Program-made: the position numbers and the translations under genes
Shown here: in pieces, positions 1 through 7,129 of the stretch
Numbering within the stretch: position 1 is the first letter of the stretch
How the letters are laid out: each line of letters starts with the position of its first letter
Origin: Geobacter sp. UBA4074
Lineage (GTDB): Bacteria; Desulfobacterota; Desulfuromonadia; Geobacterales; Pseudopelobacteraceae
Direction: 5' to 3'
Length of the DNA stretch: 13,375 bases
Assembly (NCBI GenBank): GCA_002383415.1
Contig: DFYU01000123.1
Coordinates: forward strand, 1 to 13,375
The notes under the pieces: model-generated
The model's database searches: none
Seen by the model: only the letters and a program-made list of their open reading frames with translations
Told to the model about the DNA's origin: nothing

Positions 1-39
1 GAAAAGCTGAAGAAAAAGAACCTGCAGTTCGATGCCTAA
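1..39 (+). CDS. C-terminal end of an unidentified gene (partial)
   Basis: The first 12 codons read EKLKKKNLQFDA and end at a TAA, followed after 12 bases by a well-supported start for the next gene. The reading frame is open from the first base and the Lys-rich tail looks like ordinary coding sequence. Nothing here identifies a family. The short gap suggests it is co-transcribed with the lytic transglycosylase downstream. Confidence 0.4.
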   Translation, partial: EKLKKKNLQFDA

Positions 40-51
40 AGGGAGCGTTCC

Positions 52-882
52 ATGTCGCTAAATCCCGCCCAGACCCTGTCACTGCTGCAAAGCATGCTGC
101 GCGAGCCTCAATCAGCGGCAGACGGCAAGCGGACCACCTCGGCCGCCTTTGCCAACCGGCTTGACCAGGCACTGGAACGGGGTGAAGTGCCGACCGACAG
201 TTCCCCCCAATCAATCCAGCGGGCAGCGGAGACACTACGCCTGACTACCCTGCGCAGCTCGTTGGAACTGCTGGATGATCAGCCGTCCCCATCCGGCGAC
301 CTATCGCTGCCGTTACCCGCCACCTCGCAGCAGACACTGCCAACGATCCAGGCCTATCTGGCCAACCAGACACAGCAAGGAACTCCAGCCCCACCATCAG
401 TGACGATGCCTGCCACGACAGCACAACCAACTCAGGAGGCCGATGAGCCTGGACCAGCACCACTCAGCCGGCTCTCACTGCTGCGCGACACCACTGCCGG
501 CACCACTTTTGAGCCGATCATCCAGAAGGCATCGCGCCAGTACGGTGTAGATGCCGAGCTGATCCGTGCGGTCATCAAGGCCGAAAGCAATTTCAATCCT
601 CGTGCAGTCTCCCATGCCGGCGCCCAGGGCCTGATGCAGCTGATGCCGGCCACTGCCCGCGGCCTGGGGGTCAGCAACTCCTTTGATCCTGAACAGAATG
701 TGATGGGTGGCACCAGATTTCTGAAAGGACTGCTGGATCGCTACAACGGTGATCTGGATGCAGCTCTGGCCGCCTACAACTGGGGCCCCGGCAATGTGGA
801 TCGCCGTCCCGATCGACTGCCCCGTGAGACCCGTGACTACCTGGTGAAGGTCAAACAGTTCTATGCCAGCTACACCGGCTAA
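52..882 (+). CDS. SLT-domain lytic transglycosylase without signal peptide
   Basis: Predicted peptidoglycan lytic transglycosylase of 276 aa, cleaving the MurNAc-GlcNAc bond to give 1,6-anhydro ends. The C-terminal half (about 153-276) is a complete goose-lysozyme-like SLT domain: the catalytic Glu is E178 in KAESNFNP, followed by GLMQLMP at 193-199 and AYNWGPGNV at 241-249, the usual three motifs. Residues 1-80 are predicted helical and polar; 80-140 is a Pro/Thr/Gln-rich low-complexity linker. The ATG at 52 has AGGGAG at 40-45. The N-terminus (MSLNPAQTLSLLQSML) has no Lys/Arg plus hydrophobic stretch and no lipobox Cys, so I see no Sec or lipoprotein signal. Export by another route, such as the flagellar type III apparatus, is only a guess. 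The gene converges on the cNMP-binding gene with a 4-bp overlap of stop codons. Confidence 0.9.
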   Translation: MSLNPAQTLSLLQSMLREPQSAADGKRTTSAAFANRLDQALERGEVPTDSSPQSIQRAAETLRLTTLRSSLELLDDQPSPSGDLSLPLPATSQQTLPTIQAYLANQTQQGTPAPPSVTMPATTAQPTQEADEPGPAPLSRLSLLRDTTAGTTFEPIIQKASRQYGVDAELIRAVIKAESNFNPRAVSHAGAQGLMQLMPATARGLGVSNSFDPEQNVMGGTRFLKGLLDRYNGDLDAALAAYNWGPGNVDRRPDRLPRETRDYLVKVKQFYASYTG

Positions 883-1388
883 CTGCTCAGATACTCGGCC
901 AGCACCCCGCTCGTCTGCCGCAGCCGTTTACTCATGGTCCTTGCCAGCTGCAGCAGCAGTTTAGCCCACAGACGCGGCATTTGGTCCGCCATCTGCGCAC
1001 AATGGTCCTCATCCAACACGAGCAGCAAAACCGGCGTAGTGACAATGGCCGATGCCGAACGAGGTTCGCCGTCGATCAAGGCCATCTCGCCCACCACCTG
1101 CCCCGGCCCCACCGAGGCGATCTCCTTGCTGGTGTGCTGCAGATCCTCCTTGACAATCCTGACCCGTCCCTGGAAGACCATACACATAAAATCACTCTGT
1201 TCGCCCTGGCGACAGACATAGGTACCGGCATCGGCGCGCCAGGCCTCAAAGTAGGCAGCTAACGACTGCAACTCCTGCCAACCCAGACCACTGCCCAGAC
1301 GGCTTTTTTCCAGTAACGTTGCGCGTTCCTGCAGCGAGAGCTGCTGCTCAACCATACCGGCCAGAGTGAAACGATCCCGTAATGGCAC
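879..1388 (-). CDS. stand-alone cyclic nucleotide-binding (Crp-like) domain protein
   Basis: A 169-aa protein made almost entirely of one cyclic nucleotide-binding domain. The phosphate-binding cassette is canonical: GEMALIDGEPRSAS at 100-113, with E101 expected to contact the ribose and R110 the cyclic phosphate. A C-terminal helix (about 137-160) follows, but there is no helix-turn-helix, kinase or channel domain. It therefore probably senses cAMP or cGMP and acts through a partner rather than by binding DNA itself. The start is a GTG at 1388, chosen because TAAGGAGG lies at 1402-1395 with a 6-base gap. A TTG at 1409 in the same frame would place the Shine-Dalgarno inside the coding region, and an ATG at 1355 has no ribosome site. 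It is divergent from the HD-GYP gene, so the two may share control. Confidence 0.85.
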   Translation of the reverse strand: MPLRDRFTLAGMVEQQLSLQERATLLEKSRLGSGLGWQELQSLAAYFEAWRADAGTYVCRQGEQSDFMCMVFQGRVRIVKEDLQHTSKEIASVGPGQVVGEMALIDGEPRSASAIVTTPVLLLVLDEDHCAQMADQMPRLWAKLLLQLARTMSKRLRQTSGVLAEYLSS

Positions 1389-1394
1389 TGTCTG

Positions 1395-1402
1395 CCTCCT
1401 TA
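1395..1402 (-). promoter_or_regulatory. strong Shine-Dalgarno that fixes the GTG start
   Basis: On the minus strand this reads TAAGGAGG and is followed by six bases and then GTG (1388-1386). It is near-perfectly complementary to the 16S 3' end and decides the start of the cyclic nucleotide-binding gene. Confidence 0.8.
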
Positions 1403-1419
1403 CCCACAAACCTTAGCAG

Positions 1420-1439
1420 CGTATTTCAAAACAAATACG
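1420..1439. promoter_or_regulatory. perfect 7-6-7 inverted repeat, operator candidate
   Basis: CGTATTT at 1420-1426 and AAATACG at 1433-1439 are exact inverted repeats around a 6-base centre (CAAAAC). The site lies 32 bp upstream of the GTG start of the cNMP-binding gene and about 20 bp upstream of the -35 box of the HD-GYP gene. Its size and symmetry suit a dimeric regulator; the two-half-site spacing resembles Crp/FNR-family sites but the half-site sequence is not the classical one. A weak RNA hairpin in the leader of the minus-strand gene is the alternative. Confidence 0.45.
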
Positions 1440-1459
1440 GTCTGTTAGCCCCAAGCCAC

Positions 1460-1488
1460 TTGAATATAACCACCTCTTATCCTATGAT
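1460..1488 (+). promoter_or_regulatory. sigma70-type promoter of the HD-GYP gene
   Basis: TTGAAT (1460-1465), a 17-bp spacer and TATGAT (1483-1488) match the sigma70 consensus at 4/6 and 5/6 positions with ideal spacing. The predicted start of transcription near 1495 gives a leader of about 80 nt before the ATG at 1577. Confidence 0.6.
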
Positions 1489-1494
1489 ACAACG

Positions 1495-1504
1495 GTGTTA
1501 ACAC
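1495..1504. promoter_or_regulatory. GTGTTAACAC palindrome at the predicted start site
   Basis: A perfect 10-bp palindrome begins seven bases after the -10 hexamer, exactly where transcription should start. A protein bound here would block initiation. No known regulator is assigned. Confidence 0.35.
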
Positions 1505-1507
1505 GTT

Positions 1508-1532
1508 AGCCGGCTGCATGCAGCAAAAGCCG
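1508..1532 (+). other. leader segment with mutually exclusive stem-loops
   Basis: Within the predicted leader of the HD-GYP gene, AGCCGGCT (1508-1515), GCTGCATGCAGC (1513-1524) and a CGGCT/AGCCG pair (1511-1515 with 1528-1532) all use the same central bases and cannot form together. This could be a simple RNA switch or chance in GC-rich sequence. It does not match the c-di-GMP riboswitch consensus as I know it. Confidence 0.25.
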
Positions 1533-1576
1533 TCAGGTTCCCCGCGCCACCAGCCAAAAGAGGAGAAGCCACCTCA

Positions 1577-2539
1577 ATGTCTCAACAGCTCCAGTATCGT
1601 CCGATCATCACCGCTTGCATCAACCCGGCCAGCTTCCCCAGCGTGGCGTTGTATGTCAAAAGCGGCCCCAACTTTGTGCTCTACAAGCCGGCGGAACGTC
1701 CCTTATCACAGCAGGATCTGCAGCGTCTCGAACAAAGCCGGACCGATACGCTGTATATCCGCAGCGAAGAGATGGGACCTGTGGCCGAGTTTCTGGAAGA
1801 GACCATCACCGGGATCATGGACAGCGAAAGCCTGCAACCCCAGGTCAAGGGCCAGATTCTCTCCCAGGTTGCCATGAACTATGTGATGGACCTGTTCACC
1901 ACCCCGGACAAACTGACCGATGTTGAACGGTGCCGCCACCTGGTGCGACAGCTGATGAACTTCATCACCCAGCACCCTAACGCCTTTGATTCATTGCATG
2001 CGGTAGTCGAGCACGACTATTACACCTTTGTGCACAGCGTCCAGGTGGCCTCGCTCTCGATGCTGGCCCATGCCGAAATCTACAGTCTGCCGTTGTATGA
2101 ACTGGAGGATGTAGGCATAGGCGGGATATTGCACGACGTGGGGATGATCTTCATCCCCAACACCATCTTGGATAAGCCGGATGCCTTGAGCAACTTTGAG
2201 TACACCATGATCAAGCGCCACGCCCAGCGGGGCTATGAATGTCTGCGCGATCTGGGCGGATTCAGCGAGATCTCGCTGGCGGCGGTCCGTTTTCACCATG
2301 AACGCTACAACGGCGACGGCTACCCCTTCAGTCTGGTGGGAGACGCCATCCCGCGCACCGCACAGATCACCGCTATTTGCGACGTGTACAGCGCACTGAC
2401 CTCCAACCGTCCCTACCGCTCGGCCATCAGCAACCAGGAGGCCCTGACCCTAATGGAACGGGAGGGCCGCTCCATCTTCAACCCAGACCTGCTGGCTCGC
2501 TTCAAAAAGATCGTCGGCGGCAGTCCGTCAGAAGAATAG
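1577..2539 (+). CDS. HD-GYP domain protein (putative c-di-GMP phosphodiesterase)
   Basis: A 320-aa protein likely to hydrolyse cyclic di-GMP. The N-terminal half (about 1-130) is an uncharacterised sensory or docking region without transmembrane segments. The HD-GYP domain spans about 145-315. Expected metal ligands are all visible: H153, the H186-D187 pair, H215, H240-H241 and D269, and the GYP motif is at 248-250 in HHERYNGDGYP. Two departures from the family stand out: the Lys that normally follows the HD pair (HDxGK) is Met190, and the Asp of the usual HHExxDG is Asn245. These could lower or alter activity. The ATG at 1577 follows AGAGGAG at 1559-1565 with an 11-base gap. Its 3' end overlaps the convergent GDT1 gene by 12 bp. 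It lies divergent to a cNMP-binding protein, suggesting joint second-messenger control. Confidence 0.9.
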   Translation: MSQQLQYRPIITACINPASFPSVALYVKSGPNFVLYKPAERPLSQQDLQRLEQSRTDTLYIRSEEMGPVAEFLEETITGIMDSESLQPQVKGQILSQVAMNYVMDLFTTPDKLTDVERCRHLVRQLMNFITQHPNAFDSLHAVVEHDYYTFVHSVQVASLSMLAHAEIYSLPLYELEDVGIGGILHDVGMIFIPNTILDKPDALSNFEYTMIKRHAQRGYECLRDLGGFSEISLAAVRFHHERYNGDGYPFSLVGDAIPRTAQITAICDVYSALTSNRPYRSAISNQEALTLMEREGRSIFNPDLLARFKKIVGGSPSEE

Positions 2540-3112
2540 CTGCCAGAGCATCACCCCACCAAACAGCAGGAACATGCCGCCGGCGGCACGGTGAATCCAG
2601 CAGACCGGAATGTAGCGCACCAGCTGCTTACCGGCAAAGATTCCCAGCAAGGAAACCAGCCACAGCGCCAGGGTTGACGCGGCAAACACCGCCACCATCC
2701 CGATCCGGCTTGCGGAATGTACTGCGGCCTGACTGGCGGTCACCAGTTGGGTCTTGTCCCCCAACTCCGCCATAAAGATCATCAGAAAGGCCGTACGCAT
2801 GGCACTGGCCGCCGTGGGGGGCGGTGCATCGTCATCCTCGTCAGCGCAGGCATTACGCAGGGTCGCTACCCCGAAGTACAGAAACAAGAGCGCCGCCACC
2901 AGGGACACCCAGAAACGGGGCAACATCAGGAACAGCACCTTGCCCACCGCCACCGCTGCCAGATTGAGCACCACAAAGGCCAGGGCGATCCCCACAAAAA
3001 TCCGCTTCCAGGGGTAGCGCAACGCCAGCGCCATGGCGGTCAGCTGGGTTTTGTCCCCCAGTTCAGCCACAAAGATCAGGGCGAAGGTGGTCCAGAAGAT
3101 GGAATCAGTCAT
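2528..3112 (-). CDS. UPF0016/GDT1 (TMEM165) family cation transporter
   Basis: A 194-aa integral membrane protein of the UPF0016/GDT1 family, whose characterised members move Mn2+ or Ca2+ across membranes (bacterial members are manganese exporters). Two copies of the signature are present, ELGDKT at 17-22 and ELGDKT at 116-121, in two inverted halves of three transmembrane helices each, joined by an acidic loop near 91-95 (DEDDD). Length is typical. The acidic residues of the two signatures form the ion site in this family. The ATG at 3112 has CGGAG five bases upstream and overlaps the end of the TIM-barrel gene by 8 bp, so it is likely the last gene of the long minus-strand operon. Mn2+ as substrate is an inference from relatives. 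Confidence 0.88.
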   Translation of the reverse strand: MTDSIFWTTFALIFVAELGDKTQLTAMALALRYPWKRIFVGIALAFVVLNLAAVAVGKVLFLMLPRFWVSLVAALLFLYFGVATLRNACADEDDDAPPPTAASAMRTAFLMIFMAELGDKTQLVTASQAAVHSASRIGMVAVFAASTLALWLVSLLGIFAGKQLVRYIPVCWIHRAAGGMFLLFGGVMLWQLFF

Positions 3113-4025
3113 GCATGCTCCGGTAGGGTTGATGACTGTACCGGTCAGAGGGCTCGGCCAGGGTCTCGTCCTCGATCTCCAGCGGATGGATCGGCTCGAA
3201 CTGCTCCATGGCCGACGCCGGCAGCATGCCGGTTTCGACGCGCATGTAGGTCTGGATTTCCCGCAAGGCGGCCAGAATCACCTCTTCGTCCTTGGGCAGT
3301 TCATGGGGGCTCACCTCCAGGGTCACGCAGCCCTGGTAGTCGGTATGTTTGAGGTGATTCAAGAAACGGGTCAACGGCAAGCGGCCGTGACCAGGCAGCA
3401 GATGCTCGCGGTTGAAGCCGTAGTCCGAGAAGTGGACGTTACGCATCCGTCCCGATTCGTAACAGAGGTAAAAATCGTTGATGAAGTTGGCCTTGCCCGA
3501 GCCCATGTGAGTGGTGTCAAAGGTCAGGTACAGGTTGTGATCGTGGATGAATGTCACCAGGTCCCGCGTGGCTGAGAGGATGTTGGGGTTGACCTTGAGG
3601 CGGCCGCCGACCCAGGGCATGTTTTCCAGCGTAACCATCACCTGTCCGTCAAGCCCGATCTGTTTCTGAAAATCACGTATCTTGTACAGCCAGCGCCAGA
3701 AGCCAATCTCAAGCCCCAGCCATGAAGGCGGGTGAAAATTGACCAGCGGCACACCGGTCTTGGCCGCCAGATCGATCGAGTTGAACAGAGATTCGATCGG
3801 GCCGCCCCAACCGTCAAGCGGCATGAAAGGGGCGTGAATCGAGTTGATCGGGCAGATCTGCTGCAGCTTGCGCACCAGCTTGACCGGGTTAACCCACTGG
3901 AAATCCTGATTGATGATCAACTCCACCCCGTCAAAACCGGCCTGCTCAGCCAGTTCAAAGGCGCGTTCCAGCGGCAGGGTGAACAACGACCCGCTGGAGA
4001 GCGAGAGTTTCACCCCTGCCTTCAT
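3105..4025 (-). CDS. xylose isomerase-like TIM-barrel protein (sugar phosphate isomerase/epimerase family)
   Basis: A 306-aa cytoplasmic protein of the AP endonuclease family 2 / sugar isomerase TIM-barrel fold. Candidate metal ligands lie at the ends of successive strands: H64 (IHAPF), H98 (NFHPP), E134 (TLENMP), D170 and H173 (DTTHMG), H198 and D201 (VHFSD), H213 (PGHG) and E237 (LEVSP). This full set indicates an active divalent-metal enzyme, either an isomerase/epimerase or an endonuclease IV relative; substrate cannot be read from the sequence. Residues about 262-306 form an extra acidic, Pro-rich tail. The start ATG shares four bases (ATGA) with the stop of the DUF294 gene, so translation is probably coupled. 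Operon context with a solute symporter hints at carbon metabolism, but this is weak. Confidence 0.85.
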   Translation of the reverse strand: MKAGVKLSLSSGSLFTLPLERAFELAEQAGFDGVELIINQDFQWVNPVKLVRKLQQICPINSIHAPFMPLDGWGGPIESLFNSIDLAAKTGVPLVNFHPPSWLGLEIGFWRWLYKIRDFQKQIGLDGQVMVTLENMPWVGGRLKVNPNILSATRDLVTFIHDHNLYLTFDTTHMGSGKANFINDFYLCYESGRMRNVHFSDYGFNREHLLPGHGRLPLTRFLNHLKHTDYQGCVTLEVSPHELPKDEEVILAALREIQTYMRVETGMLPASAMEQFEPIHPLEIEDETLAEPSDRYSHQPYRSMHD

Positions 4026-5242
4026 GCCTGCTGCCCAAAACTGACGTGGAGATGACGCTGCAGATCGGCAACGGTTTCAAGGCTGGTCCGCAGCTGTTCC
4101 TGATCGTCGTGGTTCAGCAGCGCCAGGTCGAGATTGAGGATGTCGCGGCAATCCTGGCCGGGTGAGGCGGCCAGTTCAAGGGTTAAGCGGTGACGACTGA
4201 AGAGATGCCAGGCCTGCAGAGCCCGTTCAGCCAGATCCACATCAAGCCGACCGTTACGCACCAGCTCACGCAGACGGCGCGGGGTACCGTCTTCAACCAG
4301 ATCATGGTGCAGACACAATCCCCCCACGCAGGCTCCCAGCGGCAACAAGGCGTGCTGTAGCAGGGCAAAACGGCCCCGATAGGGACCACTACGGTTCAAA
4401 CGAAAACCGCCCATCATCCCCAGTCCGTTGGAAAGAACCGTGCAACGCTCTACCAGATTGGCAACGGCCGGTCGCTGGCGCAGCTGTTCACTGCACAGCG
4501 CCCTGAAACGACCGGCCAGGCCCTGCTCATCGACCAGGACCGCCTGATCGACCAGGCGCACCAGTTCAATCAGTTCACCCTTGTCATTGCCAGCAACGCC
4601 ACACTCCAGACGCTCACGCCACTGCTCCAAACTGCCGCGCCAGTCAGGCTGCAGCGGTGAAATGGCCTCTTCCAGGGCAATGCCGCAGGCACGTAGCCAG
4701 GCCATCAACTCCTCGGCAAATTCAGCCATCAGCTGGTCTTCAGCTGGCGTGCCTGCGCCGCCCCAGACCAAGGCCAACTGAACGCGGCAGAAACGGGTAT
4801 ATTCAAGCCGCCCTGCCGGTCCCAACGCCAACAGGGCCAAGGGTGGCAGCTCAACACCATCCTGCTGGCGCAAGGTGCGGACCTGCATGCCTATCAATGC
4901 AGCCAGAAAAGCATTGGCTGCCTCAAAAAAAGCCGGTGGCGACTGAAAGCGACGGAAGTGGCCATAGGCAATCTCATAGAAACCGGTCACAAGCGTGATC
5001 AGCGCTTCCTGATCGTCGATTGACGTCAGGCGTGCTGAAAGCTGGTCACACTGTTCGATGAACTGCCGGTTTTGAGCGGCAACCATCCCCAGCTCGTCCC
5101 CGATGACCGCCAACAGGTCGCCCATCGCTTCCGGCTGCCTGGCCGCAACCGTCCGGATGGCGGCCTGTCGATAGCCGGCAACAAATTCGTCAAGACCGCG
5201 CCAATCCTCCAGCCGGTCTCCCTTGGCAAGCAGCAGTGCCAT
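4022..5242 (-). CDS. degenerate DUF294-type nucleotidyltransferase with DUF294_C domain
   Basis: A 406-aa protein resembling the GlnD-related DUF294 family. Residues 1-125 are helical; a nucleotidyltransferase-like segment follows at about 130-240; the C-terminal substrate-binding-like domain (DUF294_C) covers about 285-400. The family motif is normally GSxGRxExxxxTDQD; here it reads GPAGRLEYTRFCRVQ at 141-155. The GxxGRxE frame is kept but the catalytic Ser/Asp residues are replaced (Ser by P142, the Asp-x-Asp by R153-V154-Q155). I therefore predict no nucleotidyl transfer. CBS or cNMP-binding domains common in longer relatives are absent. It shares one base with the symporter stop (TGATG) and four with the next gene. 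DUF294 proteins often neighbour this symporter class, so a regulatory role on transport is a reasonable inference, not shown. Confidence 0.75.
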   Translation of the reverse strand: MALLLAKGDRLEDWRGLDEFVAGYRQAAIRTVAARQPEAMGDLLAVIGDELGMVAAQNRQFIEQCDQLSARLTSIDDQEALITLVTGFYEIAYGHFRRFQSPPAFFEAANAFLAALIGMQVRTLRQQDGVELPPLALLALGPAGRLEYTRFCRVQLALVWGGAGTPAEDQLMAEFAEELMAWLRACGIALEEAISPLQPDWRGSLEQWRERLECGVAGNDKGELIELVRLVDQAVLVDEQGLAGRFRALCSEQLRQRPAVANLVERCTVLSNGLGMMGGFRLNRSGPYRGRFALLQHALLPLGACVGGLCLHHDLVEDGTPRRLRELVRNGRLDVDLAERALQAWHLFSRHRLTLELAASPGQDCRDILNLDLALLNHDDQEQLRTSLETVADLQRHLHVSFGQQA

Positions 5243-6771
5243 CAGCGATCCTTCACGTCGTGTACATTGCGAGCCAGAAAGCCGACTATCTCATCGGATG
5301 GCGGACGAGTCAGCAGCGAGACGACAATCATTACCACCACCACCAGTGGCGCCCCCAAAAAGGCCGATGACGTCAAGGGGAACAGGGTCGTAACCACTGG
5401 CAGTACGCCGCCCAGCAGAGGGGCTGAAAAGCTGATCGCCACCCCCACCAGCATGCCTGCCACCACACCGGCTGCATTGGTGCGGCTCCACCAGATACCC
5501 ATCAGGAATGCGGGGAAGATGGTGTTGCCAGCCAGGGCAAAGGCCACCGCAGCCGTTTCAGCAATCATCCCAACTGGTTTCAGCGATAACGCCAGCACAG
5601 CCGCGGCCAACACCAGAAAGAAGCCTTTGGCCATGGTCAGCTTGTCACTGTCGGTGGCCGAGGGGCGCATCAGGCGGGGGTAAATATCATAGGCAAAGGC
5701 AGCCGCACCGTTCTGCAGCAGTCCTGAGATGGCATAAAAGGCCGCCGCCAGACCGCCGGCCACCAGCAACCCCACCACCCAGACCGGGATGCCGCCCTGC
5801 AGGGCCGCCGTCAGCGTAACCAGATCGGCGGTCGCTGGGTCGGGCGTCTTGTATGCCAGCCCTGCCTTGGCATCGTAGAGACGGGCCAGCACCCCGTAGG
5901 CCGGTGCCGACCAGTAGATCAGCGAGATGAAGAACAGTCCCCAGACCACCCCCCAACGGGCATCACGGATGCTGGGGGCCATATAAAAGCGCGATAATAC
6001 GTGGGGTAATCCGGCGGTGCCAAACATCAGCGTAAAACAGAGAGCCAGCCAGTGGTAGAGCGAAACAGTGGCAAACGGCTCCGACCAGTAGAATCCAAAC
6101 TGGGTCTGCAGATCGATGATCGCCTGTCCGTAGCCGAACTGGGGCAGCACCCAGAAATAACCGAGTTTTTTGGTAAGAAACATCAACGGCAACACAAAGG
6201 CCACGATCAGCACAAAATACTGCAGCCGCTGATTGCGCACCACACCCAGGGTACCGGAGATCACCACGAAGGTGACCACCAGCGCGCCGCCGGTCACCAC
6301 GGCGGCCTGGTAGCCGATGCCGAACAGCCAGGAGACCAGCAGCGCCACACCGCGCACCTGGGCGATGCAGTAGATGATCGAGATCATGATTGAGATCAGG
6401 GCAGCCAGGGTACGCGCCGTACCTGACTCATAGCGGAAACCGACGAAATCGGGGGCGGTAAACTTGCCAAAACGCCGAATCTGGGTGGCCAGCAGCACCA
6501 GCAGCAGGATATAGCCGCCGGTCCAGCCGATCACAAAGGCCATGGCGTAGTAACCTTTGAGATAAAACAGGCCGGCCAGGCCCAGGATACTGGCGGCGCT
6601 CATCCAGTTGCTGGCAATGGCGGCGCCGCTCCCCAGACGACCACTGTAGTTGCCGGCGAAGCCATAGTCGGAGGCCTGGCGCATCTTGCTGCCCATTCCC
6701 CCCAGTACAAACAGGGCAAACATGGCGGCAACAATCATCAACGGTATCAGCTGGACTGGCGACGAGCTCAT
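5242..6771 (-). CDS. sodium:solute symporter (SSS family, VC_2705-like large subunit)
   Basis: A 509-aa, about 13-helix membrane protein of the sodium:solute symporter family, in the branch that pairs with a DUF4212 small subunit. The SSS signature GTAGLPHVLSRFY is at 251-263, and early helix 1-2 sequence (GGMGSKMRQASDYGFAG, then NWMSAASILG) is typical. Relatives include acetate permeases, and acetate uptake would suit a Geobacter-like organism, but the substrate is not established by sequence. In the helix corresponding to the second sodium site, the segment reads AAAFYAISGLL (342-352), without the Ser-Thr pair seen in PutP-like members. The ATG at 6771 overlaps the DUF4212 stop as ATGA, and the stop shares a base with the DUF294 start, so the three are coupled. 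Confidence 0.9.
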   Translation of the reverse strand: MSSSPVQLIPLMIVAAMFALFVLGGMGSKMRQASDYGFAGNYSGRLGSGAAIASNWMSAASILGLAGLFYLKGYYAMAFVIGWTGGYILLLVLLATQIRRFGKFTAPDFVGFRYESGTARTLAALISIMISIIYCIAQVRGVALLVSWLFGIGYQAAVVTGGALVVTFVVISGTLGVVRNQRLQYFVLIVAFVLPLMFLTKKLGYFWVLPQFGYGQAIIDLQTQFGFYWSEPFATVSLYHWLALCFTLMFGTAGLPHVLSRFYMAPSIRDARWGVVWGLFFISLIYWSAPAYGVLARLYDAKAGLAYKTPDPATADLVTLTAALQGGIPVWVVGLLVAGGLAAAFYAISGLLQNGAAAFAYDIYPRLMRPSATDSDKLTMAKGFFLVLAAAVLALSLKPVGMIAETAAVAFALAGNTIFPAFLMGIWWSRTNAAGVVAGMLVGVAISFSAPLLGGVLPVVTTLFPLTSSAFLGAPLVVVVMIVVSLLTRPPSDEIVGFLARNVHDVKDR

Positions 6772-7121
6772 GGTTGCTGCTCCTTTTTGCTGCGCCCGAT
6801 GGCTCGATAACGGATAGTGCCTTCGAACTTGCGGGATTCATGGCGGTCCATCCAGAGGTTGAAGGCAACCCCCAGCAGGATGAACCAAAGCGGCAGGAAC
6901 TGGCCCGAAAGCCAGAAATGGATCGGCAGGTTAAAGAAGATTATCTCCGACAGCCAGTACTCGATCAGGGTGGTCTCCATGTACCAGATTGCGACCTGGG
7001 AGCCCACCACCGCCACCAGCCAGGCGGCCATAATCATGACAATGACCTGTACCTCGCCACGCAGCAACCCTGACTGCGGCCTGAAGATATTGATACCCTG
7101 GTCCGTCCCCTTGTGGTCCAT
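6768..7121 (-). CDS. DUF4212 symporter small subunit
   Basis: A 117-aa membrane protein with two hydrophobic helices (about 25-45 and 74-90) and a basic C-terminal tail. The segment FNLPIHFWLSGQFLPLWFI at 63-81 followed by NLWMDRHE matches the layout of DUF4212 (probable solute:sodium symporter small subunit): a glycine/aromatic-rich loop between two helices and an Asp-Arg cap. Its position directly ahead of the SSS large subunit with a 4-bp overlap is the standard arrangement. The ATG at 7121 is preceded by GGAGGGG (7130-7124). It likely assembles with, or aids insertion of, the large subunit. Confidence 0.82.
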   Translation of the reverse strand: MDHKGTDQGINIFRPQSGLLRGEVQVIVMIMAAWLVAVVGSQVAIWYMETTLIEYWLSEIIFFNLPIHFWLSGQFLPLWFILLGVAFNLWMDRHESRKFEGTIRYRAIGRSKKEQQP

Positions 7122-7129
7122 TGCCCCTC

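Noticed and set aside
1505..1576. c-di-GMP (GEMM) riboswitch ahead of the HD-GYP gene
   Set aside because: The short leader has a GCAAAAGCC stretch but not the conserved two-helix GEMM core or tetraloop arrangement.
2717..3352. Plus-strand open frame antisense to the GDT1 and TIM-barrel genes
   Set aside because: Product is Gly/Arg/His-rich with no domain, while both minus-strand genes have clear family motifs.
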